A stretch of DNA of 64,000 nucleotides from JANMCE01 sp963791625 (GTDB taxonomy: Bacteria > Actinomycetota > Acidimicrobiia > Acidimicrobiales > Ilumatobacteraceae): positions 124,001-188,000 of the forward strand of contig CAWBTA010000006.1 of assembly GCA_963791625.1 (NCBI GenBank). Reading direction: 5' to 3'. Below the pieces are notes generated by a model. That model was not told the DNA's origin. It ran no database searches and was given only the letters and a program-made list of their open reading frames with translations. The position numbers and the translations under genes are program-made. Of this stretch, positions 23,408 through 32,192 are shown piece after piece (positions within the stretch are counted from its first letter, which is position 1; every line of letters begins with the position of its first letter).

Positions 23408-23462
23408 CAGAGTGATCCTGCCACGACCGGGTCGCCCTGGTGTTTGGTTTATCGACGAGCCG

Positions 23463-23921
23463 TCAGGTCTTCTCTGGTGCGGGCGAGGACTCTCTCGGAA
23501 TCGGTGGAGACCAGATGACGCCGGCAGAGTCGGCAATCACGTGCGTCGGATTTCCATCGAGGTGCGCAGCGAGGAGCAGCGGGCCGTCAGAGGACACGAG
23601 CACCCACCCGTGATGTTGGGCTACGGCAAGATGAAGAGCGTCGGCGGTTGAGAGGCCGACGCGGCGATGCCTGAGGCTGGCGGCCAACCCACCGCACTCG
23701 TCAGGAACCTCGGTTGGCGTGAGACCCATACTGTCGACGTCTTGCTGAAGCTCTGCGGCGTCGGCGCCAACACGCAGCAGCACGTATGCGGCCTCGGACA
23801 CGATGACTGCAGTAACTCGACATTCGTTACCGTCGGAAAGCAGCTTGGCGGCCGCAGCGCCGCCCGCTTCGCCAAGCAGCACGGCTACCACCGCGGATGC
23901 GTCGAAAAGAAAGACGCTCAA
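23463..23921 (-). CDS. vapC: PIN-domain ribonuclease toxin VapC
   Basis: 152 aa. PIN fold with MSVFLFDASAVVAVLLGE (first Asp at residue 7), a Glu in VSEAAYVLL, STADALHLAVAQ with the third acid, and VLVSSDGPLL with the fourth. Family members cleave tRNA or rRNA using Mg2+. The C-terminal ~25 residues past the fold are Pro/Ser-rich. The start overlaps the vapB stop by 4 bases, the usual coupled antitoxin-toxin order. Confidence 0.85.
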   Translation of the reverse strand: MSVFLFDASAVVAVLLGEAGGAAAAKLLSDGNECRVTAVIVSEAAYVLLRVGADAAELQQDVDSMGLTPTEVPDECGGLAASLRHRRVGLSTADALHLAVAQHHGWVLVSSDGPLLLAAHLDGNPTHVIADSAGVIWSPPIPRESSPAPEKT

Positions 23922-24142
23922 TCGAGTAACGCAATTTCAGCGTCACGTTGACGACGAACTTCGTCCGACGACGTGTTCAGATGCGCGTACTTTCCGAACA
24001 CCGCCGCCACGCCGATCGGGAACACGATGAGGTTCCCGTCTGCATCGATACGCAGGCCAACCTGAGCAGGATTGCCAGCCTGACGACGCCACTCGGCCGG
24101 TAGCGAGATCGTTCCGTTCCGCGAAACCTTCATGGTATCCAT
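23918..24142 (-). CDS. vapB: AbrB/MazE-type antitoxin VapB
   Basis: 74 aa from ATG 24142; ATG 24148 is rejected because it lies 1 base from the -10. The N-terminal swapped-hairpin DNA-binding domain reads MKVSRNGTISLPAEWRRQAG ... VGLRIDADGNLIVFP, and the C-terminal ~25 residues (SSDEVRRQRDAEIALLD) would wrap VapC. It likely autorepresses through the palindrome at 24145-24159. The -10 box ends 7 bases before this ATG, implying a leaderless mRNA. Confidence 0.82.
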   Translation of the reverse strand: MDTMKVSRNGTISLPAEWRRQAGNPAQVGLRIDADGNLIVFPIGVAAVFGKYAHLNTSSDEVRRQRDAEIALLD

Positions 24143-24144
24143 GT

Positions 24145-24178
24145 GCATTACTATAATGCCTTAGCCTTCATACAACAA
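24145..24178 (-). promoter_or_regulatory. vapBC promoter with overlapping palindrome
   Basis: Minus strand: TTGTTG (24173-24178), 17-base spacer, TATAGT (24150-24155). The palindrome GCATTA-CTA-TAATGC (24145-24159) covers the -10, a natural site for VapBC autorepression. Confidence 0.65.
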
Positions 24179-24225
24179 GCGACGCACCATACGAACTCGT
24201 GCGCCGATGTGGAGCCGGGAATCCT

Positions 24226-24819
24226 CTAGCGGCTGGTGGGCATCCAGGCCGGGCGGGACTTCTCGAAGGCGGTGATGGCGTCGGCGTGGGTGAGGGTGAT
24301 GCCGACATCGTCGAGGCCGTTGAGGAAGCGGTGCTGCACCGAGGGCTCCATCGGGAACTTCTCGGTGATGCCGAGCGCGGGAACTTCCACCTGCAGCTTC
24401 TCTACATCGACGGTCACGTCCAACGTCGGGTCGGCTTCGATGGCGGCGAGCAAGCGTGTGACAACAGCCTCGGGCAGCACGACCGGCACGAGGCCGTTCT
24501 TGGTGCAGTTGTTGCTGAAGATATCGCTGAAACGGGGAGCGATGACGGCGTTGAATCCGTAGTCCATGATGGCCCACACCGCGTGCTCACGGGATGAACC
24601 GGTGCCGAAGTTGTTCCCCGCAACCATCACCGACGCGCCGACGAATCGCTCGTCGTTCAGCACGAAGTTGCGATCATCTCGCCACGTGGCGAACAGCCCG
24701 GCGCCGAAGCCGGTGCGCTCGACGCGCTTAAGCCACTCGGCAGGAATGATCTGGTCGGTGTCGACATCGCTGCGGTTGAGCGGCAACGCGGTGCCGTTGA
24801 GAACGCGAACTTCTTTCAT
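24226..24819 (-). CDS. leuD: 3-isopropylmalate dehydratase, small subunit
   Basis: 197 aa from ATG 24819 (MKEVRVLNGTALPLNRSDVD). LeuD features: DTDQIIPAEWLKRVERTGFG, VAGNNFGTGSSREHAVW and IAPRFSDIFSNNCTKNGLVP. It is the swivelling domain that works with LeuC to isomerise 2- to 3-isopropylmalate. Its start overlaps the leuC stop (ATGA). Confidence 0.95.
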   Translation of the reverse strand: MKEVRVLNGTALPLNRSDVDTDQIIPAEWLKRVERTGFGAGLFATWRDDRNFVLNDERFVGASVMVAGNNFGTGSSREHAVWAIMDYGFNAVIAPRFSDIFSNNCTKNGLVPVVLPEAVVTRLLAAIEADPTLDVTVDVEKLQVEVPALGITEKFPMEPSVQHRFLNGLDDVGITLTHADAITAFEKSRPAWMPTSR

Positions 24820-26219
24820 GACAGATCCTCCGGTGATGCGAAGTGGCCGGCTACCGCGGTAGCTGCGGCAATGGCGGGGGAGACGAGGTGGGTTCGACCG
24901 CCGCGACCCTGGCGACCTTCGAAGTTGCGGTTGCTGGTGGAGGCCGAGCGCTCGCCGACCTTGAGTTTGTCGGGGTTCATCGCCAGACACATCGAGCAAC
25001 CCGGCTCACGCCAATCGGCGCCGGCGTTGCGGAAGACTTCATCGAGACCCTCGGCGATAGCTTGGGCCTTAACCTGATGGCTGCCCGGCACGATCATGAC
25101 GCGGGGCACCGTGACTTTGCGGCCCTTCATGACGGCGGCTGCGGCACGCAGGTCTTCGATACGGCTGTTGGTGCACGAACCAATGAACACGGTGTCGACG
25201 GGAATGGAACGGATTGGCGTTCCTGCCGTAAGCCCCATGTACTCCAACGCTCGCTCTGCCGCGTTCCGCTCGCCCGGATTCTCGAATGACATCGGGTCCG
25301 GGATGACGTCGTCGATGGACAACACCTGGCCGGGGTTGGTGCCCCAGGAGACTTGCGGCCGCAACTGCGTGGCATCGATCGTGACGGTGGCGTCGTAGAC
25401 CGCGCCGTCGTCGGTGGCGAGTGAGCGCCAGTCGGCCACGGCGTCGTCCCAAACTGAACCGGAGGGAGCGTGCTGGCGACCCTTCAGGTAGGCGAACGTC
25501 GTCTCGTCCGGCGCGATCAGTCCGGCCTTGGCGCCGGCCTCAATCGACATGTTGCACACGGTCATGCGCCCTTCCATCGAGAGCGCACGAATGGCCGCAC
25601 CGCGGTACTCGATGACGTAGCCGATGCCGCCACCGGTGCCGAGCTTGCCAATGATCGCCAGGATGATGTCCTTTGCTGTGACATCGGCGGGAGCGTCACC
25701 TTCGACATTCACCGCCATCCACTTCGGCCGCACTTGAGGCAGGGTCTGGGTGGCGAGCACGTGCTCGACCTCGCTGGTGCCGATGCCGAATGCCAAAGCA
25801 CCAAACGCGCCATGGGTGGCCGTGTGGCTGTCACCGCACACCACCGTCATGCCCGGAAGGGTGAGCCCCTGCTCCGGTCCAATCACATGCACGATGCCTT
25901 GGCCAGGTGTACCCATGGCGTGGTTGACCACGCCGAACTCGGCCGTGTTGACTCGCAGTGTATCGACCTGCTTGGCCGAGATGGGGTCGGCGATCGGTTG
26001 ATCGATGTCGGCTGTCGGAACGTTGTGATCTTCGGTGGCGACCGTAAGTTCCGGGCGGCGAACCTTGCGGTTCGAGATGCGCAACCCGTCGAACGCTTGC
26101 GGGCTGGTGACTTCATGCACCAGATGCAGGTCTATGTAGAGCAGGTCGGATTCGCCCGGCGCGCTGTGAACGATGTGGCGTTCCCAAACCTTTTGGGGGA
26201 GTGTTTTTGGCTGTACCAT
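24816..26219 (-). CDS. leuC: 3-isopropylmalate dehydratase, large subunit
   Basis: 467 aa, full length. Aconitase-family [4Fe-4S] enzyme: VCGDSHTATHGAFGALAFG, FIGSCTNSRIEDLRAAA with the first cluster Cys, and EPGCSMCLAMNPD with the other two; CASTSNRNFEGRQG-type text near the end appears here as RSASTSNRNFEGRQGRGG. The start is ATG 26219, 37 bases from the divergent IclR gene, with a palindrome between them. Operon leuC-leuD. Confidence 0.96.
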   Translation of the reverse strand: MVQPKTLPQKVWERHIVHSAPGESDLLYIDLHLVHEVTSPQAFDGLRISNRKVRRPELTVATEDHNVPTADIDQPIADPISAKQVDTLRVNTAEFGVVNHAMGTPGQGIVHVIGPEQGLTLPGMTVVCGDSHTATHGAFGALAFGIGTSEVEHVLATQTLPQVRPKWMAVNVEGDAPADVTAKDIILAIIGKLGTGGGIGYVIEYRGAAIRALSMEGRMTVCNMSIEAGAKAGLIAPDETTFAYLKGRQHAPSGSVWDDAVADWRSLATDDGAVYDATVTIDATQLRPQVSWGTNPGQVLSIDDVIPDPMSFENPGERNAAERALEYMGLTAGTPIRSIPVDTVFIGSCTNSRIEDLRAAAAVMKGRKVTVPRVMIVPGSHQVKAQAIAEGLDEVFRNAGADWREPGCSMCLAMNPDKLKVGERSASTSNRNFEGRQGRGGRTHLVSPAIAAATAVAGHFASPEDLS

Positions 26220-26225
26220 CTTGCT

Positions 26226-26248
26226 GTCTCACATTCTGGGACGATAGT
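26226..26248. promoter_or_regulatory. leuC/IclR intergenic palindrome and IclR -10
   Basis: Imperfect inverted repeat GTCTCA-CATTC-TGGGAC (26226-26242) in the 37-bp divergent gap. GATAGT (26243-26248) follows, 8 bases before the IclR GTG. A likely site for autoregulation and leuCD control. Confidence 0.5.
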
Positions 26249-26256
26249 CTCGCTGC

Positions 26257-26934
26257 GTGGAATCAAGTGTAAGCGGTGTGGGCGTCCTCGACAAAGCGAT
26301 GATCGTGCTCGACGCGGTCACCGTCGAACCCCTCGGTCTGGCGGCCCTCTGCGAGGCTACCGATCTGCCGCGGGCTACGGCCTATCGACTCGCCGTGGCA
26401 CTTGAATCGCACGGCCTTGTTCGCCGACTTGATGACGGTCGATTCACGCTTGGGCTTCGTCTGATCGGCCTCGGCCGGGCAGCCACCGCCAGCTTTCCGT
26501 TGGCGACGATTGCTCGCCCGATTCTTGACCGCCTGCGGGATGACACCGGCGAGAGTGTGCAGCTCTACGTGGCCGAGGGTGATGCCAGGCGCTGTGTGAT
26601 CTCGCTGCAGTCGCCGCACGGCTTGCGCTGGATTGTGCCCGAAGGCGTCTTGCTGCCCATGGAACGTGGTTCCGCCGGTCGAGCGTTGGCCGGCGACGTG
26701 ACCAAAGCCGGGTGGTCGGAAAGCGTCGAAGAACGCGAGCGTGGAGTGTGTTCCGTGTCGGCACCCATAGTTGAGCATTTGGACGAGCACGGGGAGCGCA
26801 TTATTGCCGCCGTCAGCGTCAGCGGGCCCGTGGATCGGCTCAGCCGAACGCCGGGACGAAACGTGGGACACGCCGTTGTGTCGGCCGCACTGCAGCTGCA
26901 ACGAGAGATCGAGGATGCCATCAGCGCGGGCTGA
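26257..26934 (+). CDS. IclR-family regulator of leucine genes (NdgR/LtbR-like)
   Basis: 225 aa from GTG 26257. Winged helix in residues ~5-65 (VLDKAMIVLDAV, ALCEATDLPRATAYRLAVAL), then an effector domain with ERGSAGRALAG and RGVCSVSAPIVEH. Its divergent position to leuCD is the arrangement of NdgR in Streptomyces and LtbR in Corynebacterium, which regulate leuCD; this orthology is inferred from position and size. A -10 8 bases before the start suggests a leaderless mRNA. Confidence 0.88.
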   Translation: MESSVSGVGVLDKAMIVLDAVTVEPLGLAALCEATDLPRATAYRLAVALESHGLVRRLDDGRFTLGLRLIGLGRAATASFPLATIARPILDRLRDDTGESVQLYVAEGDARRCVISLQSPHGLRWIVPEGVLLPMERGSAGRALAGDVTKAGWSESVEERERGVCSVSAPIVEHLDEHGERIIAAVSVSGPVDRLSRTPGRNVGHAVVSAALQLQREIEDAISAG

Positions 26935-26996
26935 GCGGTCTGGGGGATAGCGTGCACCCCCGGATGCAGCCCGTGGGGGCCAATGGAAGGCGTGTT

Positions 26997-27596
26997 GTGA
27001 AGATCGTTTGTCTTGACCTTGAAGGCGTGATGGTGCCTGAGATTTGGATTGCCTTCGCTGACCGCGTGGGCATTCCTGAGTTGCGTCGCACCACTCGAGA
27101 CGAGCCCGACTACGACACGCTCATGCGCTACCGGCTCGACCTGTTGCGTACGCACAAGCTCGGCCTCAACGACATCCAAGAGGTCATTTCGGGGCTCGAC
27201 CCAATGCCGGGAGCGAAAGAGTTTCTCGACGATCTCCGCGAGAGCTACCAGGTGATCATCCTGTCGGATACGTTCTACGAATTCGGCGTGCCGTTCATGC
27301 GCAAGCTGGGCATGCCGACGTTGTTCTGCCACCGCCTCGAAGCCGATGCCGATGGCATGTTGGTGAACTATCACCTCCGTATGCCCGACCAGAAGCGTGC
27401 CGCGGTGAACGCGTTCAAGGCGCTCAACTTCGCGGTGATTGCGGCCGGGGACAGCTACAACGACATGGCAATGCTCGGAGCAGCCGATGCCGGCATCCTT
27501 ATGCACCCGCCGGACAACGTGGTTCGAGAGTTCCCCCAGTATCCCATCGCTCGCGATTACGAGACCCTGCGGAAGTTGATCGACGAAGCCCTCTAG
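26997..27596 (+). CDS. thrH: Phosphoserine phosphatase / homoserine phosphotransferase (ThrH type)
   Basis: 199 aa from GTG 26997 (VKIVCLDLEGVMVPEIW), with GGAAGG 6 bases upstream; a longer in-frame start at 26952 adds no conserved text. HAD motif I is DLEGVMVPE, where ThrH has Glu in place of the second Asp of SerB; motif II is in ILSDTF, the Lys motif is PDQKRAAV and motif III is GDSYNDMAMLG. ThrH hydrolyses phosphoserine and can transfer the phosphate to homoserine. With serA and serC here it can complete serine synthesis. Confidence 0.88.
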   Translation: MKIVCLDLEGVMVPEIWIAFADRVGIPELRRTTRDEPDYDTLMRYRLDLLRTHKLGLNDIQEVISGLDPMPGAKEFLDDLRESYQVIILSDTFYEFGVPFMRKLGMPTLFCHRLEADADGMLVNYHLRMPDQKRAAVNAFKALNFAVIAAGDSYNDMAMLGAADAGILMHPPDNVVREFPQYPIARDYETLRKLIDEAL

Positions 27597-29107
27597 CCGT
27601 GCTGTGTTGCCAGCCAGGCCGCCTCGATTTCACCAAGGGGTGTGCTCGGTGGGCCGCTGGTCATCGGCCACAGCTCTTCGGCGATGCGGCGGTAGTTGCC
27701 GCTGGCGTTGAGTTGGCCGAGCAGCGCGTAGAGGCCCAGGTTGATGCGTTGGATGATGACGAAACTGGTCGGCACCGACGCGTACTGGGCAATAGGGCTG
27801 TCACGATCGAACGTTTGACGCACCGTGGCGGACGCATAGTCCGACGACCAGGTGACAACGCCGTCACGTTGCACGAACGAGTAGAAGTGGGAGAAGTACT
27901 CGCCCGCTTCATGTGTGTCGATCGGCGCGTCTTTGCGGAGCAGGCCAGCCTCTTCGATGACTAAACGGAAGCGGTCCCAATCGGGTGTGAGTACCGCCGA
28001 TGAGATCATTTGCTTGAACACATCGAGCTCATCGTCGCTGAAGTACTTCACCAGACCGAAGTCCAAGAACGTGACCCGGCCGCCCTTTTCAAAAAGATAG
28101 TTGCCGGGATGCGGATCGCCGTTGAACGCTTGGAATCGGTACAGGCTTCGGAACACGAAACGGAAGATCGTCTCGGCGGCCAGATCCCGCTCGGACTGGT
28201 CCCATGTCAATAATTCTGCCCACGTGGAACCGGTTGCCAACTCCGTGGTGAGGACGCGTCCGGTGGAGAGTTGGTCGATCACGTCGGGGACATGAATGAA
28301 TGGATGCCCGCGGAAGTTGTCGGCGAAGAGCCGCTGGTTCTTGGCCTCGCGGTCGTAGTCGAGTTCCTCACCGATGCGAGCGCGGATTTCGGCCACCATC
28401 GGCTTGGGATCGAGGCCCTTGAACATGGCCCGGAACATGGTGCCGACCAACTCGGTGTTGTCGAGATCTGCACGGATCGCTTCATCTACCCCGGGGTACT
28501 GCACCTTGACTGCGACGGCCCGTTCGACGCCCGACGGGTCCTTCCAGACAGCGCGGTGAACCTGACCTATGGAAGCCGCTGCGATGGGCACCGGATCCCA
28601 GGTGACAAAGATCTCGTCGGGGTGCGCGCCCAACTCCTGCTCGATGACACTCGCCGCAAGTTCGGGTGCCATGGGCGGCGCCTGGCTCTGCAGCTGCGAG
28701 AGGGCGAGGCGCATCGGCTCGGGCAGGCCTTCATCGAGGTAGCCGGCCATCTGGGCGATCTTCATGAGCGCGCCCTTCATTTGGCCGAGGCTGTTGGCGA
28801 TGTCCTCGGCATTGCGCATCTCGCGACTGCGGTCGAGTTTTTCGCGACGTTCGGCCGAGGCGAAAACCTTGCGGGCGGCCGTCGTTGCGTAGGTCGTGCC
28901 GACCTTGGCACCCAGGCGGGCTACCTCCGCGTTGCGACCGGCGCGGTTACGGCGAAGAACGCCACCGGCGTGTCCCGAGTGGCGTTGACGCCAGGCAAAA
29001 ATCCAGCCGCCCGCCGCTGCGACTGTGGCGAGACAACCAATGCCCAGGATCCTGGTCCACTCCTTCGAGGGGGGCGCCAGGTTGGGGGTCTCAGAACCCT
29101 GGGGCAC
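27593..29107 (-). CDS. UbiB/ABC1-family atypical kinase
   Basis: 504 aa. One N-terminal membrane segment (about residues 20-38), then the AarF/ABC1 domain: the KxGQ-like helix here reads NSLGQMKGALMKIAQMAG, followed by PIAAASIGQVHRAVW (Ala-rich loop), VAVKVQYPGV with the ATP lysine, FNGDPHPGNYLF and VTFLDFGLVKYF. The family is linked to isoprenoid-lipid metabolism; actinobacterial members are mostly uncharacterised. It is convergent with thrH (4-base overlap). The C-terminal ~100 residues are less conserved. Confidence 0.87.
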   Translation of the reverse strand: MPQGSETPNLAPPSKEWTRILGIGCLATVAAAGGWIFAWRQRHSGHAGGVLRRNRAGRNAEVARLGAKVGTTYATTAARKVFASAERREKLDRSREMRNAEDIANSLGQMKGALMKIAQMAGYLDEGLPEPMRLALSQLQSQAPPMAPELAASVIEQELGAHPDEIFVTWDPVPIAAASIGQVHRAVWKDPSGVERAVAVKVQYPGVDEAIRADLDNTELVGTMFRAMFKGLDPKPMVAEIRARIGEELDYDREAKNQRLFADNFRGHPFIHVPDVIDQLSTGRVLTTELATGSTWAELLTWDQSERDLAAETIFRFVFRSLYRFQAFNGDPHPGNYLFEKGGRVTFLDFGLVKYFSDDELDVFKQMISSAVLTPDWDRFRLVIEEAGLLRKDAPIDTHEAGEYFSHFYSFVQRDGVVTWSSDYASATVRQTFDRDSPIAQYASVPTSFVIIQRINLGLYALLGQLNASGNYRRIAEELWPMTSGPPSTPLGEIEAAWLATQHG

Positions 29108-29179
29108 TGGTGTTTCTCTCCAAGTAGTTCATCGGTCGTTTGCCTCGGGTCTTAAGAAATTTCGGAAAAAACTTCGCAA

Positions 29180-30072
29180 TCAGTCATGGGGGGCGGCGGC
29201 CCGATCGGCCACATCCTGGAGGGCTGCCAGCAACAGCGGCACCCACACGTCGGCTGCTCCGATGCAGGCATCATGCCCGGCTGCAACGCGATACACCACC
29301 GCACCGGGCAGGCTATCGGCCAATCGCAGCTGACGTCGGGCCGGAACCGTGCGGTCCTGCATGGTCACGATCACGGCGGATGGAACCGTGACGTAGTCGA
29401 TCCACTCTCGAGACGAGAACTGGCCGATGGCGTTTCCCGCTTCGAGCATCTTGACGACATCGTTGCCGCGTACCTGTTGTAGCGCCCACGCTTGGTACGA
29501 CCGGCCTTTGCGGCTAATGAACTGATCGGTCATCCAGCTTCGGGCCTGCTCTGGGGCGAGACGCGACAGCGCCGCCAATCCGGCCAGGCCAAAAAGCTGA
29601 TGGCCTCGCCCCGTCGCCCGTTGAACATGCGCGCCGTGCTGCAAAGCACCACACCATCCACGAGCGTGGGATGTCGATGGCACATCAACTGAGCAATGGC
29701 GCCGCCCATCGAATAGCCGACCACAATGACCGAGCCGAGTCGGAGCGTGTCGATCAACACAGCGACATCATCGGCGCAGTCCTCCAGACGAAAAACATCG
29801 TTGGTCCGAATGCCACCACCGTGGCCGCGGTGATCGAGGGTGATGACCCGGAAGTGCCGCCCCAGTAATTCGTAGGCAGTGAAGAAGTTGATGTCGGCCG
29901 TCACGGTCCAGCCATGCAACAGCACGACCGTGGGCGCGCCGGCCGGACCCTCTATCTCTCGAATGAAGGTGGTGCCTCGACCGGGAAGTTCGACTGACCG
30001 ACCCTCTGGCAATTCGGGCGCGAGAGGAGGAGGGTCCGATACGCCTGCTGGTCGGATCAGGCGTTCGTTCAC
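29180..30072 (-). pseudogene. Alpha/beta hydrolase interrupted by a frameshift
   Basis: The first frame (30072 down to about 29595) gives VVLLHGWTVTADINFF, TLDHRGHGGG and the nucleophile elbow VGYSMGGAIAQ. At the minus-strand T5 run near 29592-29596, after EAISF, the sense moves to another frame that carries GLAGLAALSRLAPEQ, the Asp-bearing VIVTMQDRTVP and the catalytic-His region VAAGHDACIG. Adding one T (T6) would restore one ~296-aa hydrolase. So this is either a recent 1-base deletion or a homopolymer sequencing error. It follows greA on the same strand. Confidence 0.75.
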
Positions 30073-30076
30073 TGGG

Positions 30077-30553
30077 TCAGGCTGGCTCGACCGCGAGAAT
30101 CTTCACCCGGATGTCGCCACCCGGCGCCTTGTAACTAACGGTGTCTCCAACCTTGGCGCCCACCAGTGCCTCACCCATGGGTGAGCCCGGTGAGACCAGT
30201 TCGTGCTCGTCGCTCACTTCCTCGAGCGAACCAAGGAGATACTTCTCGGCCATGTCCTCGTCGTCACCCTCGTACAGAATCGTGATGATCGTTCCGACGG
30301 CAACGACCCCTTCTTCGAGGTTGTCGACCACTTCGGCGAACTCGAGGATTTTCTTGAGCTGGCGTACGCGGCCTTCCTGCATACCCTGCTGATCTTTGGC
30401 AGCGTGGTAGTCGCCGTTTTCCGACAGGTCACCCAGTTCGCGGGCCCGCTCGATCGCGTTGGCGATCTCAATGCGGGCGCGAGTGGTGAGGTCGTAGTAC
30501 TCGGCTTGCAGGCGCTCGTACGCGCTTCGGGAGAGGTACGTCACATCGGACAT
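30077..30553 (-). CDS. greA: Transcription elongation factor GreA
   Basis: 158 aa from ATG 30553; ATG 30559 is two codons earlier. The N-terminal coiled coil carries the acidic tip in ARELGDLSENGDYHAAKDQQ, whose Asp and Glu residues stimulate RNA cleavage in backtracked polymerase. The C-terminal FKBP-like domain has SPGSPMGEALVGAKVGDTV. A standard-length, intact gene, divergent from leuB. Confidence 0.95.
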   Translation of the reverse strand: MSDVTYLSRSAYERLQAEYYDLTTRARIEIANAIERARELGDLSENGDYHAAKDQQGMQEGRVRQLKKILEFAEVVDNLEEGVVAVGTIITILYEGDDEDMAEKYLLGSLEEVSDEHELVSPGSPMGEALVGAKVGDTVSYKAPGGDIRVKILAVEPA

Positions 30554-30615
30554 AGGCATCTACGTTATCGGTCCGCTTGACGCCGCGGACGCCGTATTGG
30601 GAACCTGTGGCCCTT

Positions 30616-31599
30616 ATGGCACACAAGATTGCGATTATCGGCGGCGACGGCATTGGTCCGGAAGTCACCAAAGAGGCCCTAAAGGTGGTGGCTGCGGCCG
30701 GTGTTTCGCTGGAAACCACCGATTTCGACCTAGGCGGTGCCCGCTACCTTCGAGACGGTGTGATTCTTCCTGACGATGTCTTGACGGACCTGCGGAACTA
30801 CGACGCCATCCTGCTCGGCGCCGTCGGCACGCCCGAGGTGCCGCCGGGCGTTATCGAGCGCGGACTCCTGCTGAAGATGCGATTCGAGCTTGACCTGTAT
30901 GTCAACCAGCGTCCCTTCAAGGGGACGGCTCCAGGCGGCTCGGTGCCGCATGACTTCATCGTCATCCGAGAGAACACCGAGGGTCCCTACGTCGGCGAGG
31001 GCGGCGTGCTGCGCAAGGGCACGCCAAACGAGGTCGCTACGCAGGGTTCAGTCAACACCCGCATGGGCGCCGAGCGGGCCATTCGCTACGCGTTCGAGTT
31101 GGCGATCACGCGTCGCAATCACGTCACGCTCGTGCACAAGACCAACGTGCTCACGTTCGCCGGTGACTTGTGGCAGCGGGCCTTCAATGACGTGGCGGCC
31201 GAATACCCCGGTGTGTCCACCGCGTACAACCACGTCGATGCGGCATGCATCTACTTCGTGCAGGATCCGGGTCGCTACGACGTGATCGTCACCGACAACC
31301 TGTTCGGCGACATCCTCACCGACCTCGGCGGCGCCGTATCGGGTGGCATTGGCCTGGCGTCATCGGCCAACCTCAACCCGGCTCGCACCGGCCCTTCGAT
31401 GTTCGAACCCGTTCACGGCTCGGCGCCCGACATCGTCGGCACCGGCAAGGCCAACCCGACCGCCGCGATCTTGTCGGCCGCGCTCATGCTCGACTTCCTG
31501 GGCGAAACCGCCGCAGCCGACCGCATCCGCGCCGCGTGTGATGGCCCGACCTCGGGCACCACGTCCGACGTCGCCGATCAGATCGCGGCACGGCTTTAG
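30616..31599 (+). CDS. leuB: 3-isopropylmalate dehydrogenase
   Basis: 327 aa from ATG 30616. Oxidative decarboxylation of 3-isopropylmalate with NAD. Beta-decarboxylating dehydrogenase motifs: IIGGDGIGPEVTKEA, ENTEGPYVGEGG, HKTNVLTFAGDLW and the metal and NAD region VTDNLFGDILTDLGGAVSGG, then EPVHGSAPDI. It is somewhat shorter than enteric LeuB (~360 aa), as in mycobacteria. Short gap to greA. Confidence 0.94.
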   Translation: MAHKIAIIGGDGIGPEVTKEALKVVAAAGVSLETTDFDLGGARYLRDGVILPDDVLTDLRNYDAILLGAVGTPEVPPGVIERGLLLKMRFELDLYVNQRPFKGTAPGGSVPHDFIVIRENTEGPYVGEGGVLRKGTPNEVATQGSVNTRMGAERAIRYAFELAITRRNHVTLVHKTNVLTFAGDLWQRAFNDVAAEYPGVSTAYNHVDAACIYFVQDPGRYDVIVTDNLFGDILTDLGGAVSGGIGLASSANLNPARTGPSMFEPVHGSAPDIVGTGKANPTAAILSAALMLDFLGETAAADRIRAACDGPTSGTTSDVADQIAARL

Positions 31600-32180
31600 C
31601 GGCTCGGCGAAACTGGGCTGTGTGTCAGGTAGTGCTCCCAGCGTTGCATTGCTTGTTCGCCGGTCATGTTGTCGATCTCGTGGGGGTGTAGCCCCGTGGT
31701 GTGCTGGAGGCGTTCGCGAAGCCAGTTCGGTACGGGGTCGGGCCGTGGTTCGATTGGTGCGTGGAGGTCGTCGCGGGTGGTGTGTCGCCCGATGAGCTCG
31801 ATGGCATCGGCGAGTGCCATGGTTGATGACGTCGGAGCGGCGGCGGCGACACGAGCGCTCATCTCTTCGTATACGGCAGCGTCGCTGCGCGCGCCTACGG
31901 CCCAGACTTCGGCGATCGTGATCGTCACGGTGCCCTCCGTGTCGGTGGTGACACGCCATACGACGCGCCAGTCGCGATCGCCGACAACGAGCTTGCGCCA
32001 GCCCACGAGTTGTCCGAGGAGCGGGTCACCGGCTTCGGGGTCACGTTCGAGGAGGAGCATCTTCTTCAATGCCCATCGCACGATCTGGGGATCCCTTGTG
32101 AGCAGGCGCTCTAGGTCCTCGAATGCGGGTGTGGTGAGGCGCACATAGGCGCGTGGTGCGCCCGGCGCAGGTGCAACCAT
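31596..32180 (-). CDS. RelE/ParE-type toxin with C-terminal extension
   Basis: 194 aa. Residues ~10-95 show a RelE-like core: VRLTTPAFEDLERLL, WALKKMLLLERDPEAGDPL, GWRKLVVGDRDWRVVWRV and VTITIAEVWAVG. Unusually for this family (~90-100 aa) about 95 further residues follow, with LADAIELIGRHTTRDDLHAP and PNWLRERLQHTTGLHPHEIDN, perhaps an added helical domain. It lies 12 bases after a Phd-type antitoxin. mRNA interferase activity is inferred from the fold. Confidence 0.75.
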   Translation of the reverse strand: MVAPAPGAPRAYVRLTTPAFEDLERLLTRDPQIVRWALKKMLLLERDPEAGDPLLGQLVGWRKLVVGDRDWRVVWRVTTDTEGTVTITIAEVWAVGARSDAAVYEEMSARVAAAAPTSSTMALADAIELIGRHTTRDDLHAPIEPRPDPVPNWLRERLQHTTGLHPHEIDNMTGEQAMQRWEHYLTHSPVSPSR

Positions 32181-32192
32181 CGTTGGCGCTGC

